Assembly (NCBI GenBank): GCA_020845495.1 | Contig: JADLFM010000233.1 | Span: forward strand, 62,001 to 126,000 | Source of the DNA: Chloroflexota bacterium | Lineage (GTDB): Bacteria; Chloroflexota; UBA6077; JACCZL01 | Length of the DNA: 64,000 nucleotides | Direction of reading: 5' to 3' | In this document: positions 16,448 through 25,415 of the stretch, one piece after another | How the letters are laid out: each line of letters opens with the position of its first letter | How positions within the stretch are numbered: position 1 is the stretch's first letter | Translations under genes and position numbers: made by a program | Notes under the pieces: model-generated | Seen by the model: the letters and a program-made list of their open reading frames with translations, nothing else | Told to the model about the DNA's origin: nothing | Databases searched by the model: none

Positions 16448-17515
16448 TCATACTCGCGCGGTGGCCGACTTAGGGGCCGGTACCGGCTCGGCGCTCGCGC
16501 GGCTGGCGAGCGCGGTGTCGGCGGCCGCCCGCAGTGACTCCTTCAAGGAGGACATCGTCGCGACCACCGCCGTCGGCTCGTAACCGCAGTGGGCCATGCA
16601 GTTGGCGCAGCGCGGGTTCTTGCCGCGCCCATACTTCTCCCAGTCGGTCTCCTCCAGAAGTTCCCGATAGCTCCTGGCGTAGCCATCGGCGAGCAGGTAG
16701 CAGGGGCGCTGCCAGCCGAGCACCGAGTAACAGGGGATGCCCCAGGCGGTACACGCGAAATCGACTTTGCCTTCCAGGAAGTCGAGGAACAAGGGCGTGT
16801 GGTTGAGCCGCCAGCGCTTGCGCCGCCCATCGGCGAACGCCTCGCGGAAGATGGCGTGGGTCCGCTCGACCTGAAGGAAGTGCTCCTGGTCGGGCGCCTT
16901 CTCGTAGGCGTAGCCCGGCGAGATCTGCATCGTGTCGACGCCGAGATCGTCGTTCAAGAAGTCGAGCACCGCGCGGATCGAATGGGCGTCGTCGTGGGTG
17001 AAGAAGGTCGTATTGGTGGTGACTCGGAAGCCCCGCCGCTTTGCCGCGCGGATCGCGGCAACCGCTCGGTCGAACACGCCCTCGCGGCAGACCGACTGGT
17101 CGTGGCGAGCTTGGAGCCCGTCGATGTGGACCGACCAGGCGAAGTACGGAGACGGGGTGAAGAGGTCCAACTTCCGTTCGAGCAGGAGCGCGTTGGTGCA
17201 AAGGTAGACGAACTTGCGACGCTTCACCAGCGCGGCGGCGATCCGGTCGATCTCCTGATGCACCAGGGGCTCACCACCGGCGATCGAGACGATCGGCGCG
17301 CCGCACTCCTCGGCCGCATCCACGCACTGCTGGACCGAGAGTCGACGGCCGAGGATCTCGTCGGGCTGTTGGATCTTTCCGCAGCCGGCGCACGCCAGGT
17401 TGCACTGGTAGAGCGGCTCCAACTGGAGCACGAGTGCGAACTTGCGGCGGCCGGCGAGCAGATGGCGGGCGACGTATGAGGCCACGACCAGGCTCTGACG
17501 CAGTGGAACGGCCAT
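16448..17515 (-). CDS. hpnH: radical SAM adenosylhopane synthase HpnH
   Basis: A 355-residue radical SAM enzyme. The cluster motif CNLACAGC (CxxxCxxC) lies at about residues 38-45 after the typical leader LQLEPLYQ, followed by SIAGGEPL. A C-terminal Cys-rich segment (CANCMAHCGYEPTA) resembles the SPASM-like tail of HpnH. The family joins the 5'-deoxyadenosyl radical to diploptene, giving adenosylhopane, the first step of C35 bacteriohopanepolyol synthesis. It starts 2 bases after the cyclase stop. Its presence means the organism probably makes extended hopanoids, not only diploptene and diplopterol. Confidence 0.92.
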   Translation of the reverse strand: MAVPLRQSLVVASYVARHLLAGRRKFALVLQLEPLYQCNLACAGCGKIQQPDEILGRRLSVQQCVDAAEECGAPIVSIAGGEPLVHQEIDRIAAALVKRRKFVYLCTNALLLERKLDLFTPSPYFAWSVHIDGLQARHDQSVCREGVFDRAVAAIRAAKRRGFRVTTNTTFFTHDDAHSIRAVLDFLNDDLGVDTMQISPGYAYEKAPDQEHFLQVERTHAIFREAFADGRRKRWRLNHTPLFLDFLEGKVDFACTAWGIPCYSVLGWQRPCYLLADGYARSYRELLEETDWEKYGRGKNPRCANCMAHCGYEPTAVVATMSSLKESLRAAADTALASRASAEPVPAPKSATARV

Positions 17516-17516
17516 A

Positions 17517-19517
17517 TCAAATCACTCCTCTCATCGCGAGCGCCGGTTCTTGCCGCCCGAGCGGTGCGTACTGAGCCAGAGCCAGGGTCGGGAACAGGTG
17601 CCGGTACAGGTGGTAGTTGATGTAGAAGTCGCGCGGGAAGCCGGTGGCGGTGTACTCGGGCTCCTCCCAGGTGCCGTCGACTTGCCGGTCCAGTAAGAAG
17701 GTCCGCCCGCGCTGGCTGGCCGGGTGCTCGCCAAGGCCGGCTGCCTGAAGTGCGAGCAGCGCCCAGGCCGTCTGTGAGGGCGTCGTCCGGCCGACTCCCG
17801 CGAACGATGGGTCGTTGTAGGAGTAGCACGATTCTCCCCAGCCGCCGTCGGCCTGCTGTACGGCGAGGAGCCACCTGGCCGCCCGGTCGGTCAGGTCGCG
17901 GCCGGCGCCCAGACGAGCCAGCGCAGTGACGACACACCAGGTACCGTAGATGTAGTTGACGCCCCAGCGGCCGTACCACGCGCCTTCGGCGGTCTGGGTA
18001 CGACGCAGGTAGGCCAGAGCCGGCCCGAGGGTCGGGCTGCCTGGCGGTTCCCCGAGCGCAGCCATCATCTCGATGACGTGGGCCGTCACGTCCTCGGTGG
18101 GTGGATCGATCATCGCTCCGAAGTCGGCGAACGGCAGGCGGTAGGCGAGGGTGCGGGTGTTGTCGCGGTCGAAGGCGGCCCAGGCGCCGTTACTGGAGCG
18201 CATCGCCACCACCCAGCGCGTGGCCCGCTCCACCGCCGCCTGGATCCTGGTGCGCGGCGCCGCTTCGAGCAGGGCCAGCACCACCAGTGCGGTATCGTCG
18301 ACGTCGGGATAGGTGCGGTTGTCGAACTCGAAGGCCCAGCCGCCGCACTCCTGGGCGTCGCAGCGGACTTGCCAGTCCCCGCCCCCGTCGATCTGCTGGC
18401 CAAGCAGCCAGCCGACAGCGGACGTGAGGGCCGGGTGAGTCACGTCGAGGCCGGCCCGCCGCAGGGCCAGCAGCGCCCAGGCGGTGTCCCAGATCGGCGA
18501 CATGCACGCCTGCAAGCGCCAGCCGCCGCCGTCTTCCAGCGCGAAGCGATCCAGACCGGCCAGCCCCCGCCGCATGACCGGGTGGTCGGTGGACATGCCT
18601 TCCAGATTCAGGGCGATGAGGGAGTACACCCAGGGGGGCTGAATGCCGCCCCAGCTTCCGTCCTCCTCCTGGCGTGCGACGATCCAGTCCACCAGCGTGC
18701 GGCGCGCGCGCTGCCGGCCCGGCTGTCTGGGCAGGCGGTCGTACAGCTTCAGCAGCCGGTCAGACCACCAGAATAGCCCGGAGCCAGGCACCTTCGTGAG
18801 CGACGCTTCCGTCCCCGGTACGATCAACTCGGCGAGCGAGATGCCCAGCGGGCGGCGCGGCCGGCGCGAGAGCACGATCAGCAGCGGAGCGATCGTGCCG
18901 CGCGCCCAACAGGCGAAGTCGTAGAGGTTGAGCGGGACGCTGGCCGGCAGGTAGACCAGCTCCGGCGGCATGCTCGGGATGCCACGCCAGGGGTACGCGC
19001 CGAACAGGGCCAGCCAGATCTTGGTGAAGACCCGTGCGTGTGCCACGCCGCCCTGCTGGTGGATGACGCGCCGGGCGCGCGTCATCGGCGGGCTAGCCGG
19101 GTCCAGGCCCAGGACTTTGAGCGCGACGTACGCCTCGATGGTCGTGCTGAGGTCGGCCGGGCCTTCGAAGTAGAGCGCCCAGGAGCCATCCTCGCGCTGG
19201 TTCTGCAAGAAGTGGCGGATGGCGCCCGCGCGGATCGGCGCGACGTCGAGGCCCAGGAAGCGCAGCAGGAGGACATGCTCGGCCGTCATCGTGACGTTAG
19301 TCTCGAGCTCGCCTGCCCACCAGCCCTCGCTGGACTGCTGGTTGAGGAGCCAGTCGACTGCCCGTCGCAGCGCGTCCGTCGACGCCGCTCTGTCCGGGCG
19401 TGTGCCAGGCTGGCCTTGCGACGCCGGAGCAGGCTCCCCAGGGCGTACCCGGTCGAGGTCAGGCCACCGGTGACGATCCAGGTCAGGACGCCAGTCCGGT
19501 GCCACGTCAGGCCGCAT
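17517..19517 (-). CDS. shc: squalene-hopene cyclase
   Basis: A 666-residue cyclase, a normal length for the family. The protonating motif DVDDTA is near residue 404, and repeated QW motifs (for example QREDGSWALYFEG, QEEDGSWGG, QTAEGAWYGRW, QQADGGWGESC) are spread along both barrel domains. It converts squalene to hopene and hopanol at the membrane surface. The terminal GFPRDFYINYHLYRHLFP block is typical of bacterial SHC. The start overlaps the end of hpnE by 11 bases, indicating translational coupling in the operon. Confidence 0.97.
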   Translation of the reverse strand: MRPDVAPDWRPDLDRHRWPDLDRVRPGEPAPASQGQPGTRPDRAASTDALRRAVDWLLNQQSSEGWWAGELETNVTMTAEHVLLLRFLGLDVAPIRAGAIRHFLQNQREDGSWALYFEGPADLSTTIEAYVALKVLGLDPASPPMTRARRVIHQQGGVAHARVFTKIWLALFGAYPWRGIPSMPPELVYLPASVPLNLYDFACWARGTIAPLLIVLSRRPRRPLGISLAELIVPGTEASLTKVPGSGLFWWSDRLLKLYDRLPRQPGRQRARRTLVDWIVARQEEDGSWGGIQPPWVYSLIALNLEGMSTDHPVMRRGLAGLDRFALEDGGGWRLQACMSPIWDTAWALLALRRAGLDVTHPALTSAVGWLLGQQIDGGGDWQVRCDAQECGGWAFEFDNRTYPDVDDTALVVLALLEAAPRTRIQAAVERATRWVVAMRSSNGAWAAFDRDNTRTLAYRLPFADFGAMIDPPTEDVTAHVIEMMAALGEPPGSPTLGPALAYLRRTQTAEGAWYGRWGVNYIYGTWCVVTALARLGAGRDLTDRAARWLLAVQQADGGWGESCYSYNDPSFAGVGRTTPSQTAWALLALQAAGLGEHPASQRGRTFLLDRQVDGTWEEPEYTATGFPRDFYINYHLYRHLFPTLALAQYAPLGRQEPALAMRGVI

Positions 19518-20790
19518 GCTTCCCTCCTGGTGCTGCGAGGTGGCGCGCCGCCGCTCGCCCGCTCCGTACAGCCGATTCCATGGTGGCTGGCCAGCCGGTA
19601 GCGGTCCACGCTCCGGCGATGGCGAGGCGCGGGTCGCTGGTCGCCTGGGTTGGTCGCCTCAGGTCCGGGCCGGGCACGAACGTCGCGGTCGGATCACGGG
19701 TGGTGGCTGAGCGGATGAGCTGGGCGGCTGCAACGGACGGCAGCACCGCGCGAAGCTCCCTATCACACAGGTCCACAAGCTCAGCCGACGGCTTCGATAT
19801 CAGCGCCCGGGCCGCGCTTACGCTACAGCACAGGTAGCCGGGCGCCTTCTGAAAGACCCACTGGACCGGTGAATCGAGGAGCGCCGCGAAGCCGAAGCCG
19901 AGATCGGCGCGGTCGTACCAGAGATGAACGTCCACAATCGGCTCGGTGCGGAAGGCATCGAGGCCGGTGATGCCGAAGCGCTCTGGTGTGCCCAGTATGC
20001 GTGCCAGGGCCGGCGGCGGCACGGCCAGCACCACCCTGTCAAAGGGCAGTATCCGACCATCGGCAAGTCGGACTCCGCGGACGCATCCGCCGTCGGCGAG
20101 CAGCCCGATGACGTTGGTGCGAAGGTGGACCGTGCCCGTTCGAGCGGCCGCCGCCTCGGCGATCCGCGCCAGCGGCACGTCCGCGAAGCCGATGCAGGCG
20201 TCACGCGGGCGGCCCGCGAAGGCCGTCGCGATGACGAACCGCGCCGCTTCGGCTGACACCTCCTCGGCGGTAGCGTTCAGAGCCGGGATCAGGAACGGAT
20301 CCCAGAAGTAGCGTCTGGCCCGCTCCCCCTGGCCGTAGCGGTCCAGCCACTGTGCGAACGTCTCGTCCGGACGGGCCGGGCGGCGTGCCTCGACGATCGC
20401 TCGGATGATCTGGAGCCGTGCGGGCCAATCCAGGAAGGTGTGCCCGAGCAGGGCCGGCAACAGATGGAGCGGCGCTGGCAGGCGGCCGGCCCGCAGACGG
20501 CAGGGCGGCGCTCCAGGCCGCAGCATCAGTACCTCGAAGCGTCGTTGCAGGCGGAGCTTCTCGGCCATGCCGAGGTCGTCCACGAAGTCGATGAAATCCG
20601 TGCAGCAGCCAAGGAAGACGTGCTGGCCGTTGTCGACCTCGGCGCCGCCCACCACGTAGGACGTCACTTTGCCGCCGAGCAGCCCGCTCCGCTCGAAGAC
20701 CTCGACCTCGAAGCCGAGCCGGCGTAGCTCGACGGCGGCGCTCAGGCCGGCCAGGCCGGCGCCTACGACGGCGACGCGGCCTGGAGCCAT
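19507..20790 (-). CDS. hpnE: hydroxysqualene dehydroxylase HpnE
   Basis: A 427-residue FAD-dependent amine-oxidase-family protein. The dinucleotide-binding motif VVGAGLAGLSAAVELRRLG is at residues 9-27, and a C-terminal FAD contact reads LAIAGAWTATGWPATMESA. HpnE reduces hydroxysqualene to squalene, the last step of the HpnC-HpnD-HpnE route. It overlaps hpnD by 28 bases upstream and the cyclase downstream, consistent with stepwise delivery of squalene to Shc. Confidence 0.92.
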   Translation of the reverse strand: MAPGRVAVVGAGLAGLSAAVELRRLGFEVEVFERSGLLGGKVTSYVVGGAEVDNGQHVFLGCCTDFIDFVDDLGMAEKLRLQRRFEVLMLRPGAPPCRLRAGRLPAPLHLLPALLGHTFLDWPARLQIIRAIVEARRPARPDETFAQWLDRYGQGERARRYFWDPFLIPALNATAEEVSAEAARFVIATAFAGRPRDACIGFADVPLARIAEAAAARTGTVHLRTNVIGLLADGGCVRGVRLADGRILPFDRVVLAVPPPALARILGTPERFGITGLDAFRTEPIVDVHLWYDRADLGFGFAALLDSPVQWVFQKAPGYLCCSVSAARALISKPSAELVDLCDRELRAVLPSVAAAQLIRSATTRDPTATFVPGPDLRRPTQATSDPRLAIAGAWTATGWPATMESAVRSGRAAARHLAAPGGKHAA

Positions 20791-21701
20791 GACCTGACCA
20801 CAACGCGAAGCTTGGCAGTGCTAGAGAGAGAGACTCGGCGCTCGAGGGGGAGGTCGGGGTTACGCTCGATCTCGCGTAGGATGCCACGATAGATGCCGGC
20901 CATCGTCAGGACGCAGGCTGCCGAGGCTGTCGGGATCTCGTCGGCGACCCGCAGGCCGGAGGCGAACAGACTCCGTGCACGGCTCGTCTCGAAGCGCACG
21001 AAGCCGTCCCAATCCTGACGCGTGCCGTCCCAGCCGTGCACGTCGTCCGCCAGTCGCGCCGCCAACGCCTGTTCGTCGATTCCGAACGCCTCCAACTCGT
21101 CGAGCGGAAGGTAGATCCGGCCAAACTGGTGATAGTCCTCACGGACATCACGCAGGATGTTGGTCAACTGCATGGCGAGGCCCAGGTCGTCGGCGAGGTG
21201 CAACGCCTCGGGTGACCGGTAGCCGAAGATGCGGACGCACATCCGGCCGATCGCCGAGGCGACCAGGCTACAGTAGTGGGCCAACTCCTCCCAGGAGTGG
21301 TAGCGGTTCTGCCGCAGGTCCATCTCGACGCCCTCGATGACCTGCTCCAACTCGTCGGCCGGGATGCCGCAACGATGGACGGCGAGCCCCAACAATTGCA
21401 TGATCGGGTCGTCGTAGACGCCGGCCAGGCAGCGGCCCAGGCGCTCGCGGTGTCGGGCGAGGCGGGCGGGGTCGCGCTCGCTGGCCGGGCGGTCGGCCTC
21501 ATCGTCCACCTGACGGGCGAAGTCGTAGAGGGCGTAGATCGCCATCCGTTGCGAGCGCGGCAGGGCGATGAAGCCCCAGTAGAAGTTCTTGGCCTCCCGA
21601 CGCGCCATCTGGGCGCAAAAGCGCTCCGCTTCGTCCAGGGGGAGTGGGTGCCGCGGTGGAAGCGGGTCACCACGGTCAGTTCGCTCGGCAAGTATCGACA
21701 T
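20763..21701 (-). CDS. hpnD: presqualene diphosphate synthase HpnD
   Basis: A 312-residue squalene/phytoene-synthase-family enzyme. The first Asp-rich motif is in YDFARQVDDEAD; the second is ILRDVREDYHQFGRIYLP, the usual DxxxD pair that binds Mg-diphosphate. It condenses two farnesyl diphosphates to presqualene diphosphate. GGGAGG lies 7 bases before the ATG at 21701; a longer frame to 21866 runs into hpnC and is not credible. Assigned HpnD rather than HpnC from the YALYDFARQVDDEAD-type first motif and gene order. Confidence 0.9.
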   Translation of the reverse strand: MSILAERTDRGDPLPPRHPLPLDEAERFCAQMARREAKNFYWGFIALPRSQRMAIYALYDFARQVDDEADRPASERDPARLARHRERLGRCLAGVYDDPIMQLLGLAVHRCGIPADELEQVIEGVEMDLRQNRYHSWEELAHYCSLVASAIGRMCVRIFGYRSPEALHLADDLGLAMQLTNILRDVREDYHQFGRIYLPLDELEAFGIDEQALAARLADDVHGWDGTRQDWDGFVRFETSRARSLFASGLRVADEIPTASAACVLTMAGIYRGILREIERNPDLPLERRVSLSSTAKLRVVVRSWLQAASPS

Positions 21702-22539
21702 GGACCGGCCTCCCCAATGCAAGTCTCCCCACCGCGCGCAGCAGACCGAACTTGGCCGGCGTCGACACCCGTGGCCGCCGCCGGTCGGTCCGGTAGTCGA
21801 TGGCGGCAATGGCGCGTAGGATCGCCTCGCCGCCCAGGCGGTACAGCGCAAGCTGCACCCGTACACGCCCGTTCACACTTGCCTCGAGCCGGTGGCCGGA
21901 CTGAAGGAGCCTGGACGCCCGCTCGCACATCGCCTCGACGGCACCTGGCACCCCCCGCGCCTGGATGTCGGACTGAAGCAGGTAGACTCGCCCCTTCTCC
22001 CGGTCGACCCGCACGTCTTGAGCGAAGTTCGCCAGTTGCAGCCCGATGCAGACGTCGTCGGAGTACGCGTCGCGTGCTGGCGACGCGAACCCGAAGACCC
22101 GCAGCACCAGCCGTCCGACCGGCGCCGCCGAGAGCAGGCAGTACTGCCGAAGCTCCTCCCAGGTGTCGTAGCGACTGACCCGCTGATCCTGAAGATTCGC
22201 GGCGATCAAGTCGAGGAAGGGTTGTTTGGGAAGATCGAAGGCACGGATCGTCTCGCCGAGCGCCAGCAAGGCCGGATGGACCGGCGGCGTCGGCCCGGCG
22301 AAGCAGCGCTCGACGTCCTCCCGCCAGAGCGCGAGGCGGGGCTCGGCCAGCGCTCCGCTTTCGTCGCCCAGATCGTCGGTGAGGCGGCAGAAGGCGTAGA
22401 TGCGCTCGAGGTGGCGGCGTGCCTCTGGCGGCGCGAGCCAGGACGTCACCCAGAAGTTTTCGTAGTGACGCCGGGTCAGGTAGCGGCAGTAGACGTCAGC
22501 AAGCTCCAATTCGCCGACGGTTCCAGCGGCTGGCTTCAT
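21676..22539 (-). CDS. hpnC: hydroxysqualene synthase HpnC
   Basis: A 287-residue squalene/phytoene-synthase-family enzyme. The first motif is YAFCRLTDDLGDES, characteristic of HpnC; the second region is FAQDVRVDREKGRVYLLQSD. HpnC converts presqualene diphosphate to hydroxysqualene. The start codon overlaps the upstream stop as ATGA at 22536-22539, so translation is probably coupled to the fni-yjbQ fusion. A start further upstream would lie inside the fusion gene. Confidence 0.9.
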   Translation of the reverse strand: MKPAAGTVGELELADVYCRYLTRRHYENFWVTSWLAPPEARRHLERIYAFCRLTDDLGDESGALAEPRLALWREDVERCFAGPTPPVHPALLALGETIRAFDLPKQPFLDLIAANLQDQRVSRYDTWEELRQYCLLSAAPVGRLVLRVFGFASPARDAYSDDVCIGLQLANFAQDVRVDREKGRVYLLQSDIQARGVPGAVEAMCERASRLLQSGHRLEASVNGRVRVQLALYRLGGEAILRAIAAIDYRTDRRRPRVSTPAKFGLLRAVGRLALGRPVHVDTCRAN

Positions 22540-24086
22540 TCTCCGATCACCTGGACGGTCAGGTCGCGAGGACGTGCCGAGCACAGCTCGATCAAGAAGA
22601 GGCGTTGCCAGCGGCCCAGTTCCATCCGGCCGTCCGTCACCGGGATCGTCTCGCTGCTGGCGAGCAGGAGGTGGCGGCTATGGGCGTGGCCGTTCTTCGG
22701 CTCGTTCGGCGGGACGCCAACGCGGCGGTCGAGGTCGTCATGGTCGTACCCACCGACCGGGATCAGCCGGTCGAGCAGGCGTCGGAAGTCGCCGAGCAGG
22801 AGCGGCTCGTTCTCGTTGATCCGAATCGCTGCCGTCGTGTGGTGAGAGTAGACGTGTACCAGCCCGTTCTGGACGCCAGAGCGCGCGATGACGGCCGCCA
22901 CGTCCTCAGTGATGTCGATGAACTGGTTGCCGCCGCTGGTGGCGTACGAGATCGGCTCACGATAGGCGCGTCGTCCCTGGCTGCGCTGAACGAGCCGATT
23001 CGTCTGGCGCAGGTCGTCGACGGTGGCGGCGCCGACGCAGAACATGGCGATCCGGAGCGTCTCGATCAGTTCTTGGGCGAGCTCGGCCGCCTCCCCCCGC
23101 GCAGCCGAGCGCAGGAAGGGGCCGGCCAGACCCACCAGATCTGCCCCCAGCGCCAGCGCCTTTGCCACGTCGATCCCGTCGTGGATGCCGCCGCTCGCGA
23201 TGAGCCGGGCAGGCCCAATGACCCGATGCGCGGCGCGCAGCGCGTCGGCCGTCGGCATGCCCCAGCCGGCGAAGGCAGCGGCCACGTGCGCCCGCCAGTC
23301 GGCCGGCATCCGGTGGCGCTCCACTTCGCTCCACGAGGTGCCGCCTGCCCCGGCCACGTCGACAGCGGCAACGCCCGCCTCAACGAGCATCCGGACCACG
23401 TCCGGCGCGATCCCCCAGCCGACCTCCTTCACTACAACGGGTACGTCAAGCCCCTGGCAGAGGGCAGCGATGCGGTCGAGCAGGCCGCGAAAGCAGGTAT
23501 CCCCCTCAGGCTGGAGTGCTTCCTGGAGCGGATTGAGGTGGAGGACGAGCGCATCCGCGCCGATCCGGTCGACGATCCGCCGGCAGTCGTCGACGCTGAC
23601 GCCACGATTGAGCTGGACCGCTCCGATGTTCGCAAAGAGCAAGACGTCTGGGGCGACCCGCCGGACGCCGAAACTCGGCAGCGCCTCCGGATGTTCGAGC
23701 AGCACCCGGCCAGAACCGAGGCCCATCGGCAGGGAGAAGGCCTGAGCCACACGGGCGAGGGCAAGGTTGAGCTGCTCGGCCTCTTCGGTCCCGCCGGTCA
23801 TACAAGAGATGAGGATCGGGGCCCCGAGCCGCCGCCCGAACATCTCGGTTGACGGGTTGACGTCGGCATAGTCGATATCGGGCAGGGCGTGATGGACGAA
23901 CTGGAAGTCGTTGAAGCCTGAGGCGACGCCCTTGGCCGCAACGTCCTCTTCGACGTTGATCCGGATGTGCTCCGCCTTTCTGGCGACGGTCGTGCCATTC
24001 GGCGCGGACCGGGCTTTGCCGTTCGCGACGTGCGCTGCCTTCCCATTCTCGGTCGGGTACGCGCCGGGCAACCTCCGCACACTCAT
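22536..24086 (-). CDS. fni: type 2 isopentenyl-diphosphate isomerase fused to a YjbQ/UPF0047 domain
   Basis: A 516-residue fusion in one uninterrupted frame. Residues about 35-365 form an FMN-dependent type 2 IPP isomerase: RKAEHIRI near 36-43, PILISCMTGGTEEA, LHLNPLQEALQPEGD and KEVGWGI, and the C-terminal SGGIHDGIDVAKALALGAD phosphate-binding barrel loops. Residues about 377-516 form a complete YjbQ/UPF0047 domain: FIDITEDVAAVI, HVYSHHTTAAIRINENE, HAHSRHLLLASSETIPV and LGRWQRLFLIEL. YjbQ proteins are small trimeric proteins reported to have weak thiamine-phosphate-synthase activity; their physiological role is unclear. AGGAG sits 7-8 bases before the ATG at 24086. It heads the hopanoid operon, so the isomerase probably supplies DMAPP for farnesyl diphosphate. 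The role of the YjbQ part is unknown. Confidence 0.9.
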   Translation of the reverse strand: MSVRRLPGAYPTENGKAAHVANGKARSAPNGTTVARKAEHIRINVEEDVAAKGVASGFNDFQFVHHALPDIDYADVNPSTEMFGRRLGAPILISCMTGGTEEAEQLNLALARVAQAFSLPMGLGSGRVLLEHPEALPSFGVRRVAPDVLLFANIGAVQLNRGVSVDDCRRIVDRIGADALVLHLNPLQEALQPEGDTCFRGLLDRIAALCQGLDVPVVVKEVGWGIAPDVVRMLVEAGVAAVDVAGAGGTSWSEVERHRMPADWRAHVAAAFAGWGMPTADALRAAHRVIGPARLIASGGIHDGIDVAKALALGADLVGLAGPFLRSAARGEAAELAQELIETLRIAMFCVGAATVDDLRQTNRLVQRSQGRRAYREPISYATSGGNQFIDITEDVAAVIARSGVQNGLVHVYSHHTTAAIRINENEPLLLGDFRRLLDRLIPVGGYDHDDLDRRVGVPPNEPKNGHAHSRHLLLASSETIPVTDGRMELGRWQRLFLIELCSARPRDLTVQVIGE

Positions 24087-24322
24087 CTTCAATCTCCTGT
24101 CGGCCATGCCGTTCCAAAGGGCCACGACGTACGGTGGCAAAACCACGCATCCGTCAGCGGCCCGACACCCGCGATCCACCTGTCGACCACCCCGCCTTCT
24201 CGGTAGGGGACAAGGAAGACGGAATCGAAGTGACAGTGCGCGGCGGGCAGCAGGACGCGTGCCACCGGTGGCCATTTGGGGATGCACTTACTGTGCAAGT
24301 CCGGGCAGAAGACTAGGCATCG

Positions 24323-24367
24323 GGCCGATTTTCCGCTCCGGAAGGGTGATGGAGCGGAAAACTGGCC
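24323..24367. promoter_or_regulatory. long inverted repeat between divergent operons
   Basis: TTTTCCGCTCC (24329-24339) and GGAGCGGAAAA (24351-24361) are perfect inverted repeats with an 11-base spacer; GGCC/GGCC pairs extend the stem beyond a small mismatch. It lies in the 380-base space between the hopanoid operon (minus) and the deacetylase-glycosyltransferase genes (plus). It could be a regulator site for both operons or a transcript hairpin. The rest of this spacer shows no gene. Confidence 0.5.
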
Positions 24368-24467
24368 TACATGGCGCGAATCGTGCTGCTGCTCGTCACG
24401 CTTGCGCGCAATGCCCGGGGCGAAACCGGGCCACGCGCGATGATCCCGCCCACCGAGGTGCCCCAAC

Positions 24468-25415
24468 GTGACGAACTCACACGCTCTCACTGGGCCAGGA
24501 TCCGGAGGCACTGGGTTCGAACCCGGAGAGCTCGATTCGATCGTGCGTGGTGCGCACGGGCGGGGCAACTGGCGAGGCGAGGACAATGCTGACACGACGG
24601 CACGTACGGCCGGCCCGCGTTCGCCGCTCAGTGCCGCTGCCCTCAGTGCCACTGCCCTCAGCACCGAGCGGCACGAGCCGGCGCATCGCTGGCTCGTCGC
24701 ATCGGTTCACGACGTCAGTCCGACCTATCTCGAGGAGACGCGCCTGCTGCTCCGCGCACTCGACGGCGTCGGCGCACGGCCCAGGGTCTTAAAGGTAGTG
24801 CCCAACGAGAACGGTGTCGCACCCCTCCGGGGCTCGCCGGCGCTCGTACGGCTGCTTCAAGACGAGGTGGCGGCCGGCTCGGAGATCGTGCTGCACGGCT
24901 ACACGCATCGGGCTATCGGGCCGTACCGTGGCTCGAGGCTGGCGCGACTGCGCGCCCGCCTGTTCGCCGGCGATGCAGCCGAGTTGATGAGCGTGGACCA
25001 CACCCAGATGGCCGGACGGATCGAGGCCGGCCGACAGGAGTTGCGAGCGCTCGGTCTGGAACCGCGCGGTTTCTGCGCGCCGGCCTGGCTCGCACCGCGG
25101 GCCATCTACGCGGTCCTCCGCTCGCTCGGATTCCACTACTACGTCGGGATGAACGCGCTCGACGATCTGACGACCGGTCGTCGGCGCTGGCTACCCTGGA
25201 CCGGCTACATGGGCGCCGGACCGTGGCATGAGCGGCTGATCCGGCTGGGTGGTACGGCCCAGGTGGCCCTTGCCGCACGCTGGCCGGTCGTGAAAGTCTT
25301 CCTGCACCCCCAGGGGGTGCGAGAGTCCCGTGAGTATCGACACGCCGTGGAGGCGATACGCTCCCTTGTCCGCCATCGACGCCCGACCACCTTCGCCCGC
25401 CTCCTCGACGCGTGA
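24468..25415 (+). CDS. polysaccharide-deacetylase-like protein (DUF2334 type)
   Basis: About 315 residues from a GTG at 24468 (GAGGTG 7 bases upstream); a GTG at 24543 is an alternative, and the first 60 residues are low in conservation. The catalytic-domain signatures begin with WLVASVHDVSPTYLEE and continue with EIVLHGYTHRAIG and FCAPAWLAPRAI, matching NodB-fold deacetylases (Asp, and His-x-x-x-His for metal). It faces the hopanoid operon and overlaps the start of a GT2 gene. One idea is trimming of an N-acetyl sugar on a lipid, as HpnK does in other bacteria, but this is a different deacetylase family. Confidence 0.8.
   Translation: MTNSHALTGPGSGGTGFEPGELDSIVRGAHGRGNWRGEDNADTTARTAGPRSPLSAAALSATALSTERHEPAHRWLVASVHDVSPTYLEETRLLLRALDGVGARPRVLKVVPNENGVAPLRGSPALVRLLQDEVAAGSEIVLHGYTHRAIGPYRGSRLARLRARLFAGDAAELMSVDHTQMAGRIEAGRQELRALGLEPRGFCAPAWLAPRAIYAVLRSLGFHYYVGMNALDDLTTGRRRWLPWTGYMGAGPWHERLIRLGGTAQVALAARWPVVKVFLHPQGVRESREYRHAVEAIRSLVRHRRPTTFARLLDA

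Noticed and set aside
24509..24530. GGGTTCGAACCC resembling a tRNA T-arm
   Set aside because: No acceptor or anticodon arm of proper spacing could be built around it; the nearest pairing partner lies only about 30 bases away. It falls in the 5' part of the deacetylase-like gene.
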